NCBI RefSeq assembly: GCF_007995155.1
Contig: NZ_CP042593.1
Location: forward strand, 1,902,001-1,966,000
Direction: 5' to 3'
Origin: Cytobacillus dafuensis
Lineage (GTDB): Bacteria; Bacillota; Bacilli; Bacillales; Cytobacillaceae
Length of the DNA stretch: 64,000 nucleotides
The position numbers and the translations under genes are program-made. Positions 18,172 to 26,501 of this stretch are shown here, piece by piece (position 1 is the stretch's first letter; every line of letters begins with the position of its first letter). The notes under the pieces were generated by a model, which had not been told where the DNA came from, did not search any database, and saw only the letters and a list, made by a program, of their open reading frames with translations.

Positions 18172-19131
18172 ATGAAATGGAATACTAGGATAACGGAATT
18201 ATTAAATATCGAATACCCAATTATTCAAGGAGGGCTTGCTCATCTCGCTTACTCAGATTTAGCAGCTGCAGTATCAAATGCTGGAGGATTAGGGCAAGTA
18301 ACGGCAATGTCACTTGAAAGCCCTGAAGCATTGAGAGAAGAAATTAAAAGAGTAAAAATATTGACTAGTAAACCATATGGTGTAAATTTTGCAATAGGAC
18401 AGCATGGGAGAGCTTTTTCTCATTATTTAGAAGTTGCCATCGACGAAGAGGTCCCTGTTATCACGATGACTGGGGGGAATCCTGCACCAATATTTGATCA
18501 ATTAAAAGGAGTAAATGTTAAGAAGCTTGTATTAGTAGCTGCAAAAAGGCAGGCAGTAAAAGCTGAAGAGCTTGGTGCGGATGCGGTTATGGTTGTCGGT
18601 CAAGAAGGAGGAGGCCATTTAGGAAGAGATGATATTGGTACTTTTGTTTTAACACCTCAAGTCGTAGATGCTGTTTCGATCCCTGTAATTGCTTCTGGTG
18701 GAATTGGGGATGGAAGAGGGCTAATGGCTGCTTTAAGCTTAGGGGCTGAGGGGATTGAAATGGGTACAAGATTCATAGCTACGAAGGAATGTATCCATGC
18801 ATCAGATGTTTATAAAAAACAACTTGTTGAAGGGAATGAAAATGATACAGTTGTTATTAAAAGATCGATAGGTGCTCCCGCAAGAGTAATATCTAATTCA
18901 TGGACTGATCAAATATTAGAAATTGAGAAAGGAAATGGGGGCTACGAACAATTAAAAGACTTTATTAGCGGGAAGGCTAATAAGAATTATATTCATAATG
19001 GCAAGGCGGAGGAGGGGTTTGCTTGGGCAGGACAAGTTATGGGGTTAATTAAAGATGTCCCAACGGTTCAGGAACTTTTTGATCGAATGATAGCTGAAAG
19101 TGAAAGCATCCGTAATAGGTGGGCAAATTAA
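18172..19131 (+). CDS. Nitronate monooxygenase / FabK-like FMN enzyme
   Basis: TIM-barrel flavoprotein of the 2-nitropropane dioxygenase family, 319 residues. It shows the N-terminal family signature YPIIQGGLAHLAYSDLAAA with AGGLGQV, the GQEGGGHLGR segment near 143-152, and the FMN phosphate-binding ASGGIGDGRG near 180. Members either oxidise nitronates or act as enoyl-ACP reductase II; sequence alone does not decide between them. AGGAGG at 18158-18163 is 8 bases from ATG 18172, so I use that start rather than ATG 18151, although 18151 also has an AGGAG. It has no close B. subtilis counterpart at this position. Confidence 0.85.
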   Translation: MKWNTRITELLNIEYPIIQGGLAHLAYSDLAAAVSNAGGLGQVTAMSLESPEALREEIKRVKILTSKPYGVNFAIGQHGRAFSHYLEVAIDEEVPVITMTGGNPAPIFDQLKGVNVKKLVLVAAKRQAVKAEELGADAVMVVGQEGGGHLGRDDIGTFVLTPQVVDAVSIPVIASGGIGDGRGLMAALSLGAEGIEMGTRFIATKECIHASDVYKKQLVEGNENDTVVIKRSIGAPARVISNSWTDQILEIEKGNGGYEQLKDFISGKANKNYIHNGKAEEGFAWAGQVMGLIKDVPTVQELFDRMIAESESIRNRWAN

Positions 19132-19170
19132 AGTGAATTACATAAGTGAAGAATTAAGAGGTGATTTATT

Positions 19171-19443
19171 ATGGAATACCAATACCCGATTGAGCATGAT
19201 TGGACTACAGAAGAAATTATTGATGTCATTCATTACTTTCAACAAATTGAAGAGGCATATGGAAAAGGCGTTGATCGAGAAAAATTTCTCGAAGCTTATA
19301 GAAGATTTAAAGAAATTGTCCCAGGTAAAGCTCAAGAACGAAAGATTTGTGATGAGTTTGAAGAAGTAAGCGGATTATCTTCTTATAGGATCTTAAAGGC
19401 TGTAAAGGAGACAGAAACAGGTAAAACAATAAAAATGAAATGA
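19171..19443 (+). CDS. yktA: UPF0223 family protein YktA
   Basis: Small soluble protein of 90 residues, strongly like B. subtilis YktA (MEYQYP start, RRFKEIVPGKAQE segment and EVSGLSSYR near the end). It is all-helical in known family structures; the function is unknown. It is 39 bases downstream of the nitronate monooxygenase gene with its own AAGAGGTG ribosome binding site and may be cotranscribed. An ATCAGGT/ACCTGAT hairpin at 19472-19501 follows. Confidence 0.9.
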   Translation: MEYQYPIEHDWTTEEIIDVIHYFQQIEEAYGKGVDREKFLEAYRRFKEIVPGKAQERKICDEFEEVSGLSSYRILKAVKETETGKTIKMK

Positions 19444-19471
19444 TTAAAATTGAACTCTCTACATTGGTTTA

Positions 19472-19501
19472 ATCAGGTGGGGATTATACCCTACCTGATT
19501 A
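19472..19501 (+). terminator. Hairpin downstream of yktA
   Basis: ATCAGGT and ACCTGAT arms flank a GGGGATTATACCCT loop that can itself pair. No clear T run follows, so termination is uncertain. Confidence 0.5.
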
Positions 19502-19604
19502 GAAAATCCCACTATTGCAAACGCATAGAGGAGGGTGCTCATTCTCAGAAGAACAAAATAAAGTAAATAAAGCCTAATGCAAATAGAAGGTTTTATTTAC
19601 AGAT

Positions 19605-20225
19605 TTAGGCCAGTTTGTATAACGTTAATAAAGTTTTAAAAACAGATTCAGCTTGTTCTAGAAAATTCTCAGGTGTCATAAGAATGGCATCTTCCTTTGA
19701 AAGATGTAAGCCACATAAAATTTCTGCTTTTTTTACCTTTTGTAAGCGAACAAACATTGAACGAAGCTCTTCCTTTGATAAATTTCCATGTACCGATGCC
19801 TCTGGTTTTGTGTGATCAACTGACCAAACAAAATTCTTTGGTGTTTGTTTATATATTTTATTTATATTTGCTTCTAATTCCTTACCAAATATCTCTTTAT
19901 TAGGTGCCTCATAAATGAGCGCAAACCAGATAAATACATGTGTTTCCCATAAACCAATTTGAAAATGGGGAAGCATTTTATAGCCTCTTCGGCTACTTGC
20001 AAAGGCAACCCAAGTATCCTGAGGAGGGTTTATTGTCCGACGTGCATGCTTTGCTACATGAGGAAATATTTCATCCTCAGTCTCGAGGGACAGAATTGGA
20101 GCAAAGTAATGTCCTAATCCTTCTAGCTTTGGCCTAATATGAGTGATTAATGCCTCCATTCGTTCATCAAGTCCGTTAATTTTAAAAACATCAAAATCTG
20201 TATGAGTAAAACCCGAAAATGTCAT
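19605..20225 (-). CDS. yktB: UPF0637 family protein YktB
   Basis: Soluble protein of 206 residues beginning MTFSGFTHTDFDVFKINGL, as in B. subtilis YktB (UPF0637/DUF1054). Conserved segments include HYFAPILS, RRTINPPQDTWVAF and PHFQIGLWETHVFIWFALIYE. Function unknown. The ATG is behind AGGAGG. It is encoded opposite to its neighbours, as in B. subtilis. Confidence 0.92.
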   Translation of the reverse strand: MTFSGFTHTDFDVFKINGLDERMEALITHIRPKLEGLGHYFAPILSLETEDEIFPHVAKHARRTINPPQDTWVAFASSRRGYKMLPHFQIGLWETHVFIWFALIYEAPNKEIFGKELEANINKIYKQTPKNFVWSVDHTKPEASVHGNLSKEELRSMFVRLQKVKKAEILCGLHLSKEDAILMTPENFLEQAESVFKTLLTLYKLA

Positions 20226-20428
20226 ATCATTAACCTCCTAAAACCTATGTGAAATATTGTAGCATAAGGTAGTAAAAACAAAAACAATCTTGCATTTTCA
20301 TGGAAAATAAGTTGTAAAATTAGGTAATCACACATATTTGTTGCATATGTTCTAAATTCCTCATATTATATAGTAAAAATAATCAGAAATTTTTAATTTA
20401 TATTTTTGGGTGAAGGGGTGTATGATCT

Positions 20429-20623
20429 ATGAAACAGCTAATGAATTCAGTAAAGAATAAGGAAGTAGAAAGAGAAAGGACAGCCGTTCTCCGGTTAGAA
20501 CTTGATTATGAACTTGCTACATTATTTGATGCTATGAATGAACAAAATGAAGATTTAAAAATGAAAAGTAAACAAAAGCTTGAAGGAATTAGGCAAGAGC
20601 TGCTAAAACTACATGCACTTTAA
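20429..20623 (+). CDS. ykzI: Conserved small helical protein YkzI
   Basis: 64-residue, highly charged, Leu/Glu/Lys-rich protein probably forming two helices or a coiled coil. It resembles B. subtilis YkzI, which occupies the same place between yktB and suhB. Function unknown. ATG is behind GAAGGGGTG. Confidence 0.85.
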   Translation: MKQLMNSVKNKEVERERTAVLRLELDYELATLFDAMNEQNEDLKMKSKQKLEGIRQELLKLHAL

Positions 20624-20701
20624 TCGATTGTTCTAAAATGAAGAGGTAAAAGGAGAAAGCTTTCAGAAAATGTATATAAATAAAAGACTTAGCCAATAGC
20701 A

Positions 20702-20741
20702 AACGAACTCCTTGTTGAAATTAGGGGTTCGTTTATTATTT
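20702..20741 (+). terminator. Terminator of ykzI
   Basis: AACGAACTCC and GGGGTTCGTT arms around TTGTTGAAATTA, followed by TATTATTTT. It lies about 80 bases after the ykzI stop. Confidence 0.8.
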
Positions 20742-20749
20742 TAGCCATG

Positions 20750-20964
20750 TTTATCCCGCATTAACGGGCAGTAAGATCCCCACCTCAAGATTGAGAGAGA
20801 AGCGGGGAAGATAGGTGGGGGACAACTGCCCGTAAAAGCCCGACGACGGACAGGATGTCCTAGTCAGGCGATAGCCACAGGACGTGGCGTTTTGAGCGTG
20901 ATTGGTTCAACTAACCATCACTGGGGGATGAAAAACCCCCCCACTGATGGAAGTTTCACTTTAT
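20750..20964 (+). repeat. Dispersed repeat family A, copy 2 (215 bp)
   Basis: It shares GCATTAACGGGCAGTAAGA, the CCCCACCTC...GGTGGGG stem, CTGCCCGT, the AACTAACCATCACTGGGGGATG segment and the GGAAGTTTCACTTTAT end with the copy at 17803. Its internal hairpin module (about 20855-20900) is inverted relative to copy 1. It lies directly upstream of suhB. Confidence 0.85.
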
Positions 20965-21039
20965 CTAATTGTAAATTTGAATTTTACTGTGAATAATAGG
21001 AAAATAAGAATGTTAAGTGTATCTTCGGAGGGCTGAAAG

Positions 21040-21840
21040 ATGACAAATTGGTCAGAAATAAATCAGAATGCTAGGGAATGGATAAAAGAAGCTGGGGAAA
21101 AAATTAAACATTCCTTCAGTAAAACTTTAGTTATTCAAACAAAAACAAATGCGAACGATTTAGTGACCGACATTGATAAAAAAACGGAACAATATTTTAT
21201 TGGGAAAATAAGAGAGCTTTACCCAGAACATAAAATTCTAGGTGAAGAGGGTTTCGGTGATGAGTTAAGTAATCTCGAAGGAATTGTTTGGATTATTGAC
21301 CCTATTGACGGAACAATGAACTTTGTTCATCAGCAAAGGAATTTTGCCATCTCTATTGGTATTTATAAGGATGGAATGGGAAAAATTGGTCTGATCTATG
21401 ATGTCGTTCATAATGAGCTATACCATTGTCAAAAAGGGCATGGTGTATATTTGAATGAATTATTACTTCCTCCTCTTAAGGAAGTAAATGTTTCAGAAGC
21501 AATAATTGGGATGAACGCTACATGGGTTACAGAAAATACGCGAATTGACCCTTCTATGTTATCTCCACTTGTTAAGCATGCGCGGGGAACACGTTCATAC
21601 GGATCTGCTGCATTGGAAATGGCTTATATTGTTTCGAACAGACTAGATGCTTACATTACTTTACGTCTTGCACCATGGGATATTGCAGCAGGAATTATTA
21701 TGGTAGAAGAATTAGGCGGGGTGGCGACAACCTTGAAGGGTGAACCATTAAATCTTTTAAAAAATAATTCAGTTTTCATTTCGAGGCCAGGACTTCATCA
21801 AGAAATATTGGAAAAGTATTTAAAAAATGGAAAATGGTAA
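21040..21840 (+). CDS. suhB: Inositol monophosphatase family protein (SuhB/YktC)
   Basis: Magnesium-dependent phosphatase acting on inositol or related phosphates. The 266-residue protein has the metal-binding motifs GEEGF near 69, WIIDPIDGTMNF near 86-97 and the C-terminal WDIAAG near 207. The B. subtilis homologue YktC occupies this position. ATG behind CGGAGGG. Confidence 0.92.
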   Translation: MTNWSEINQNAREWIKEAGEKIKHSFSKTLVIQTKTNANDLVTDIDKKTEQYFIGKIRELYPEHKILGEEGFGDELSNLEGIVWIIDPIDGTMNFVHQQRNFAISIGIYKDGMGKIGLIYDVVHNELYHCQKGHGVYLNELLLPPLKEVNVSEAIIGMNATWVTENTRIDPSMLSPLVKHARGTRSYGSAALEMAYIVSNRLDAYITLRLAPWDIAAGIIMVEELGGVATTLKGEPLNLLKNNSVFISRPGLHQEILEKYLKNGKW

Positions 21841-21848
21841 AGTTAAAA

Positions 21849-21884
21849 AGAAAACCGTCGCTTAAAAACGGTTTTCTTTTTCTT
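21849..21884. terminator. Bidirectional terminator between suhB and ylaF
   Basis: AAAGAAAACCGT and ACGGTTTTCTTT pair perfectly and are followed by TTCTTT. Confidence 0.9.
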
Positions 21885-21886
21885 TA

Positions 21887-22072
21887 TTATAGTAATCCAT
21901 TTTCCCTCATTTTCTTTTTTGTTTTAAAGCCAAACCCCATCACTAGAACTAATGCGATAATTGATCCTAATATCCCAATCATACTTTCTTCTGCAATAGC
22001 AATGCCGATTCCCATGATGCATAGTGCAGCAGCAATCGCAAAAGCTAATAATGGCCACTTTATTTTTTTCAT
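21887..22072 (-). CDS. ylaF: Small membrane protein YlaF (DUF5325-like)
   Basis: 61-residue protein with two hydrophobic segments (about 6-26 and 30-48) and a basic tail. It lies opposite and upstream of typA, the place of B. subtilis ylaF, and has similar size and character. Function unknown. ATG is behind GGGAGG. Confidence 0.75.
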   Translation of the reverse strand: MKKIKWPLLAFAIAAALCIMGIGIAIAEESMIGILGSIIALVLVMGFGFKTKKKMRENGLL

Positions 22073-22175
22073 AATATGTAACCTCCCATTCTGGGTGTGT
22101 ACTAAGTTAATTAAAAAAAATTTTACAATGCTTTATTATTTTACACAAAAAGCTATTAGGTTTCCACTTTATTTG

Positions 22176-22184
22176 TGTTATAAT
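22176..22184 (+). promoter_or_regulatory. Extended -10 promoter of typA
   Basis: TGTTATAAT, a perfect extended -10 element, lies 68 bases before the typA start. The -35 region is not clear. Confidence 0.6.
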
Positions 22185-22252
22185 ATCTCAGTTGTAGATA
22201 AGCAATTTTTAAATTTGATAATATTCCCTAAATATAGGTAGGAGGAACTTCC

Positions 22253-24091
22253 TTGAAATTAAGAGAAGATATACGTAATATTGCCATTATCGCTCACGTC
22301 GATCATGGTAAAACAACAATGGTTGATCAGCTTCTGAAACAGGCTGGGACATTTAGATCAAACGAGCATGTAGAAGAGCGTGCGATGGATTCTAATGACA
22401 TTGAAAGAGAACGCGGAATTACGATTTTAGCAAAAAACACTGCGATTCAATATAAGGATACAAGAATTAACATTCTTGATACACCAGGACATGCTGATTT
22501 CGGTGGCGAAGTTGAACGAATTATGAAGATGGTTGACGGAGTATTACTTATTGTGGATGCATATGAAGGCTGTATGCCACAAACCCGCTTCGTTCTTAAA
22601 AAAGCATTAGAGCAAAATTTAACCCCAATTGTCGTTGTAAACAAAATTGATCGTGATTTTGCTCGACCTGAGGAAGTAATTGATGAGGTAATTGATTTAT
22701 TTATCGAGCTAGAAGCGAATGAGGAGCAGTTAGAATTCCCAGTTATTTATGCATCAGGAATTAATGGTACTGCAAGTACTGATCCAACTAAACAAGATGA
22801 GAACATGCAGGCACTTTATGATGCAATCGTGAACAATATACCTGCTCCAGTAGATAATCGTGAAGAACCTTTACAATTCCAAGTAGCTTTACTTGATTAT
22901 AATGATTATGTTGGTAGAATTGGGATTGGAAGAGTTTTCCGAGGCACTATTCAGGTTGGACAACAAGTCGCATTAATGAAACTAGATGGTACAGTTAAGC
23001 AATTTCGTGTTACGAAAATTTTTGGGTTCTTTGGACTAAAGCGCCAAGAAATTGAAGAAGCACGTGCTGGGGATTTAATCGCTTTATCAGGCATGGAAGA
23101 TATTAATGTTGGTGAGACTGTATGTCCAGTTGAACACCAAGAAGCATTGCCGATTCTTCGAATTGACGAACCAACATTACAAATGACCTTCCTTGTTAAT
23201 AACAGTCCATTTGCTGGTAGAGAAGGAAAATATTTAACTGCCAGAAAGGTTGAAGAGAGATTACGAGCTCAACTGCAAACAGACGTTAGTCTACGAGTTG
23301 ATAATACAGATTCCCCGGATGCATGGATTGTTTCTGGACGTGGAGAATTGCATTTATCAATTTTAATTGAGAATATGCGCCGCGAAGGTTATGAACTTCA
23401 AGTTTCTAAGCCAGAAGTAATTGTAAGGGAAATTGATGGAGTACGCTGTGAACCTGTTGAGAGAGTACAAATCGATGTACCTGAGGAACATACAGGAGCT
23501 ATTATGGAATCAATCGGCGCCCGAAAAGGTGAAATGCTTGATATGATCAATAATGGAACCGGGCAAGTTCGCTTGATTTTTAATGTACCTGCACGTGGAT
23601 TAATCGGATACACGACTGAATTTCTAACTTTAACTCGTGGATACGGAATCATTAACCACTCGTTTGATAGCTACCAGCCAATGACACAGGGACAAGTTGG
23701 AGGAAGACGCCAAGGTGTACTTGTCTCAATGGAGAGTGGTAAAGCTTCAACTTATGGTATTATGCAAGTAGAGGATCGCGGAACAATTTTCGTTGAACCA
23801 GGTACAGAGATCTATGAGGGTATGGTTGTTGGTGAGCATAATCGTGAAAATGATCTTACTGTAAATATTACAAAAGTAAAACAAGCAACCAATGTCCGGT
23901 CTGCTACGAAAGATCAAACAACAACTATGAAAAAGCCTCGCATTATGACTCTTGAGGAAGCTTTAGAATATTTAAATGAAGATGAGTATTGCGAAGTTAC
24001 ACCTGAATCTATCCGTTTACGTAAAAAAATTCTTGATAAAAACGAACGTGAGAGATTGGCTAAGAAGAAAAAATATGCTGAAATGAGCTAA
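22253..24091 (+). CDS. typA: Translational GTPase TypA/BipA
   Basis: Ribosome-associated GTPase that assists 50S assembly, especially in the cold. 612 residues as in B. subtilis YlaG. The GTP-binding domain is at the N-terminus: P-loop AHVDHGKT (14-21), DTPGHADF near 76 and NKID near 130. Domains II and III like EF-G and the TypA-specific C-terminal domain follow (GGRRQGVLVSMESG near 482). The start TTG is behind TAGGAGGAA. ylaH follows after 28 bases. Confidence 0.97.
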   Translation: MKLREDIRNIAIIAHVDHGKTTMVDQLLKQAGTFRSNEHVEERAMDSNDIERERGITILAKNTAIQYKDTRINILDTPGHADFGGEVERIMKMVDGVLLIVDAYEGCMPQTRFVLKKALEQNLTPIVVVNKIDRDFARPEEVIDEVIDLFIELEANEEQLEFPVIYASGINGTASTDPTKQDENMQALYDAIVNNIPAPVDNREEPLQFQVALLDYNDYVGRIGIGRVFRGTIQVGQQVALMKLDGTVKQFRVTKIFGFFGLKRQEIEEARAGDLIALSGMEDINVGETVCPVEHQEALPILRIDEPTLQMTFLVNNSPFAGREGKYLTARKVEERLRAQLQTDVSLRVDNTDSPDAWIVSGRGELHLSILIENMRREGYELQVSKPEVIVREIDGVRCEPVERVQIDVPEEHTGAIMESIGARKGEMLDMINNGTGQVRLIFNVPARGLIGYTTEFLTLTRGYGIINHSFDSYQPMTQGQVGGRRQGVLVSMESGKASTYGIMQVEDRGTIFVEPGTEIYEGMVVGEHNRENDLTVNITKVKQATNVRSATKDQTTTMKKPRIMTLEEALEYLNEDEYCEVTPESIRLRKKILDKNERERLAKKKKYAEMS

Positions 24092-24119
24092 GAAATGATC
24101 ATTAAAAAGGAGGGAGAAA

Positions 24120-24440
24120 ATGGGTGTTGATATAAATGAGCATCTGTCTTTTTTCGCCGCTCTATTTAAAGTACAAGAAAACTCAACATTGGGTATGTGG
24201 CTTCTTTATTTAACGATTGTCGTTTTATGTATTATTGTTTTTAAGCTAGGGTTTGCACCAAAACTGCCAATTGGAAAATCAATAATTATTTATCTTTTTC
24301 TATTATTAGGATGTACAATATTAACTTTTTTCGCAGTGTTCCTTCCGATTACTGAAGGATTAGTTGTGGCTGCATTAATTTTAGTAGTCTACAAAATCCG
24401 TCTTCATCAGTCAAAAAAGCAAGAGGGAAAAGAGATTTAA
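24120..24440 (+). CDS. ylaH: YlaH-type membrane protein
   Basis: 106-residue protein with three predicted membrane segments (about 22-42, 50-68 and 71-90) and a polar, charged C-terminus. Length and position immediately after typA match B. subtilis YlaH. Function unknown. ATG behind AAAAAGGAGGGAG; likely cotranscribed with typA and the next gene. Confidence 0.88.
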   Translation: MGVDINEHLSFFAALFKVQENSTLGMWLLYLTIVVLCIIVFKLGFAPKLPIGKSIIIYLFLLLGCTILTFFAVFLPITEGLVVAALILVVYKIRLHQSKKQEGKEI

Positions 24441-24455
24441 CTTGGAGATGGTTTC

Positions 24456-24746
24456 ATGAAATCTTTGCAGGATGCTTTATACAATTGGCTAACCATTAAA
24501 ATTGTTACGGATGAACGTCCTAGCGACACTGCCGCTTCTGAAACTGAAAAAATGTTTGAAGCGATGCTTATTGATGAACATCGATTATCTAATATTGAAA
24601 TAGAAAAAGATGAAATCATGTACTATGTTCATTTTGATCAGAACGGGGAGAGAAAAAAATCACGATTCCCTAGAGAGCTAATTGAAGTCATGTTAAATCA
24701 AATCAATTTAGAGCCTGAAAAATATGTGAATTACCCTGAAGACTAA
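24456..24746 (+). CDS. Conserved hypothetical protein (96 aa)
   Basis: Soluble acidic protein with no membrane segment, signal or catalytic motif that I recognise. The C-terminal half alternates charged and hydrophobic residues and probably makes a small alpha/beta fold. It begins 15 bases after ylaH behind TTGGAGATGG and ends before a strong terminator, so it is the last gene of the typA transcript. It has no counterpart between ylaH and ylaI in the B. subtilis order that I know. Confidence 0.7.
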   Translation: MKSLQDALYNWLTIKIVTDERPSDTAASETEKMFEAMLIDEHRLSNIEIEKDEIMYYVHFDQNGERKKSRFPRELIEVMLNQINLEPEKYVNYPED

Positions 24747-24769
24747 GATTCTTTCTGTTTTATATAGAA

Positions 24770-24806
24770 AAGCCGCTCATATTATTAAATGAGCGGCCTT
24801 TTTTGT
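24770..24806. terminator. Terminator at the end of the typA transcript
   Basis: AAAGCCGCTCAT and ATGAGCGGCCTTT form a strong stem followed by TTT. It lies between convergent genes and can serve both. Confidence 0.9.
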
Positions 24807-24819
24807 AGCGCAAAGTATA

Positions 24820-25020
24820 TCACCATTCCTCTTCTTTCACTTTGCTTTGGAATAGTTTAAAGTTTCCGGTTTCAATTCTTTTTTGGGTTTTAGTCGTTAT
24901 TCTTGCCTGGCAATCCTTGCACATATAAGTATGGATTGGGCGATTTCGTAGCCTTTTTGCTTGAAGGGACTCATCTTCAATCGATTCGATTTTATCACAT
25001 AGAACACATTTTACTCTCAT
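24820..25020 (-). CDS. ylaI: Zinc-ribbon protein YlaI
   Basis: 66-residue protein with two CxxC pairs (CVLC near residues 5-8 and CKDC near 32-35), which should bind one zinc ion. It matches B. subtilis YlaI in the start MRVKCVLCDKIE and the RLRNRPIHTYMC segment. Function unknown. The ORF extends to 25071, but the ribosome binding site GAGGTG lies just before ATG 25020, which is also the family start. Confidence 0.9.
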   Translation of the reverse strand: MRVKCVLCDKIESIEDESLQAKRLRNRPIHTYMCKDCQARITTKTQKRIETGNFKLFQSKVKEEEW

Positions 25021-25205
25021 ATTGACACCTCTATTATCATTAATATTAGTCTTTTTAAATATTTTGAACATAAATTCATTTTTTTCTTGTTATTGTTTAA
25101 TTATATATTATGTAACGATTCATATCGACTGACTTTCAATAAAAATGAATAAGTTGAAAGTTAAGGTCGGTCATAATATGATAATTCTATAAAGGAGGTA
25201 TAATA

Positions 25206-25661
25206 ATGGCAAATCAAGTAGAACCAAAATTAATCAATGCTTTATTGGATAGGCTACAGCAGGAACATTTTTGTACTCTAGCAACGATTGACTTTGAATT
25301 TGGCGGTCCAAATGTAAGTGCAATTTCATGGGTATTCGCTAAAAATGAGGAAATTATTTATTTTGCTGTAGATAATCGCTCTCGAATTGTTCAGAACATA
25401 AAGGCGAATAATAAAGTTGTCATTAATATGATTGCGAATGAATCTACATATTCTATTAGCGGAAATGCTTCAGTTAAAGCAGAGAAACTAGAGGGAGTGC
25501 CTTTGAAGTTGGCACTTATTGAAGTAGCGATAAAAGAGGTTCGCGATGTTATGTTTTACGGCTCAAAAATCGTATCCGAACCACAATATGATAAAACATA
25601 TGATAAGGAAGCTGCTGCTCGTTTAGATAAACAAGTAATGGCTGCTATAAAAAACGCTTAG
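25206..25661 (+). CDS. ylaL: Pyridoxamine 5'-phosphate oxidase-like flavin protein YlaL
   Basis: 151-residue FMN-binding split-barrel protein. It aligns with B. subtilis YlaL through GGPNVSAISWVFAKNEEIIYFAV-type sequence, RSRIVQNI, NESTYSISG and the VRDVMFYGSKI stretch. Function is unknown; the fold binds FMN or a related cofactor. ATG behind AAAGGAGG. It stands between ylaI and ylaJ here, while in B. subtilis it follows ylaK, so it has moved. A hairpin overlaps its stop codon. Confidence 0.88.
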   Translation: MANQVEPKLINALLDRLQQEHFCTLATIDFEFGGPNVSAISWVFAKNEEIIYFAVDNRSRIVQNIKANNKVVINMIANESTYSISGNASVKAEKLEGVPLKLALIEVAIKEVRDVMFYGSKIVSEPQYDKTYDKEAAARLDKQVMAAIKNA

Positions 25662-25681
25662 TCCTGTTGGGCTAAGCGTTT
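25651..25681 (+). terminator. Terminator overlapping the ylaL stop
   Basis: AAACGCTTAG and its complement CTAAGCGTTT pair around TCCTGTTGGG. The left arm includes the stop codon of ylaL. Confidence 0.8.
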
Positions 25682-25709
25682 ACTTGAATAGCATTTATTT
25701 AGCTACAAA

Positions 25710-26306
25710 TTATTCATGTTTATCCTTATAATAATTAGACTGTGTATCTTGTTGTTTTTCCAGTTTTTGTTCATCCTTATTATTTAATTTCTTTTTCGGT
25801 TCTTCTGTTGCATTTTTAGGAGTTGGTTCAATTATATCAGCTGGTATTTCTGGCATTAGCCTCCCTGAAATATCTGCTAATTCATTCATAATACCTTGAA
25901 TCGGTTTTCCGTTTTGGATATCTTCTGATATTTCTCTTAGTCGTGCATTTAAATCAGGATCTGCTATGATGATGGCTCTTGCACCATAAGGATCATTTTT
26001 TAAACTTTCAGCGACTGAATATTTAATGGACCCGACTTCAGATCTTTCGAGATTCGCATTAACATCAATTCCTACTATGGCATACTTTCCTAAGACAACT
26101 GCAGTAGCATCATTTACATTTGGAATGCTTGATGCAAGCTGTACCAATCGTTTTGATATTTGTTGTCCTGAAGTTCTGTCCACTTCCTGTATAGCACTGT
26201 TTTTTACATGAACAACATTTTCATTTGTATTTTCCTGAACTTGATTATTATTAAGCCCACAGCTTGTTAAAAAGACAATCAATACTAAAGATAGCCATTT
26301 AGTCAA
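25710..26306 (-). CDS. ylaJ: YhcN/YlaJ-family sporulation lipoprotein
   Basis: 198-residue lipoprotein. The signal peptide ends in the lipobox LTSC near residue 16. The YhcN/YlaJ domain occupies about residues 45-130, with the DATAVVLGKYAIVGIDVNA segment. The C-terminal tail is rich in Lys, Glu, Gln and Asn and probably disordered. The family is found in spore-formers; YlaJ and YhcN are spore proteins linked to germination or inner-membrane function. The start is TTG behind GGAGATGG. Confidence 0.9.
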   Translation of the reverse strand: MTKWLSLVLIVFLTSCGLNNNQVQENTNENVVHVKNSAIQEVDRTSGQQISKRLVQLASSIPNVNDATAVVLGKYAIVGIDVNANLERSEVGSIKYSVAESLKNDPYGARAIIIADPDLNARLREISEDIQNGKPIQGIMNELADISGRLMPEIPADIIEPTPKNATEEPKKKLNNKDEQKLEKQQDTQSNYYKDKHE

Positions 26307-26501
26307 ATTTTACCATCTCCTAAACTTGAACTGATATTTGCAGTTCATATAATTGATTGTGTAAATATCAGTATTTTTAAAGGGTTCTTTACCGTTTATT
26401 GTGCAAAACTTCGTCTATCTTTATACCGAAAAACATATATTTAAGCAAAGTTCTATTCGTTCCACTGTTTTTTAGACCTATAAAGAGCAGGAGGCAAAAG
26501 A

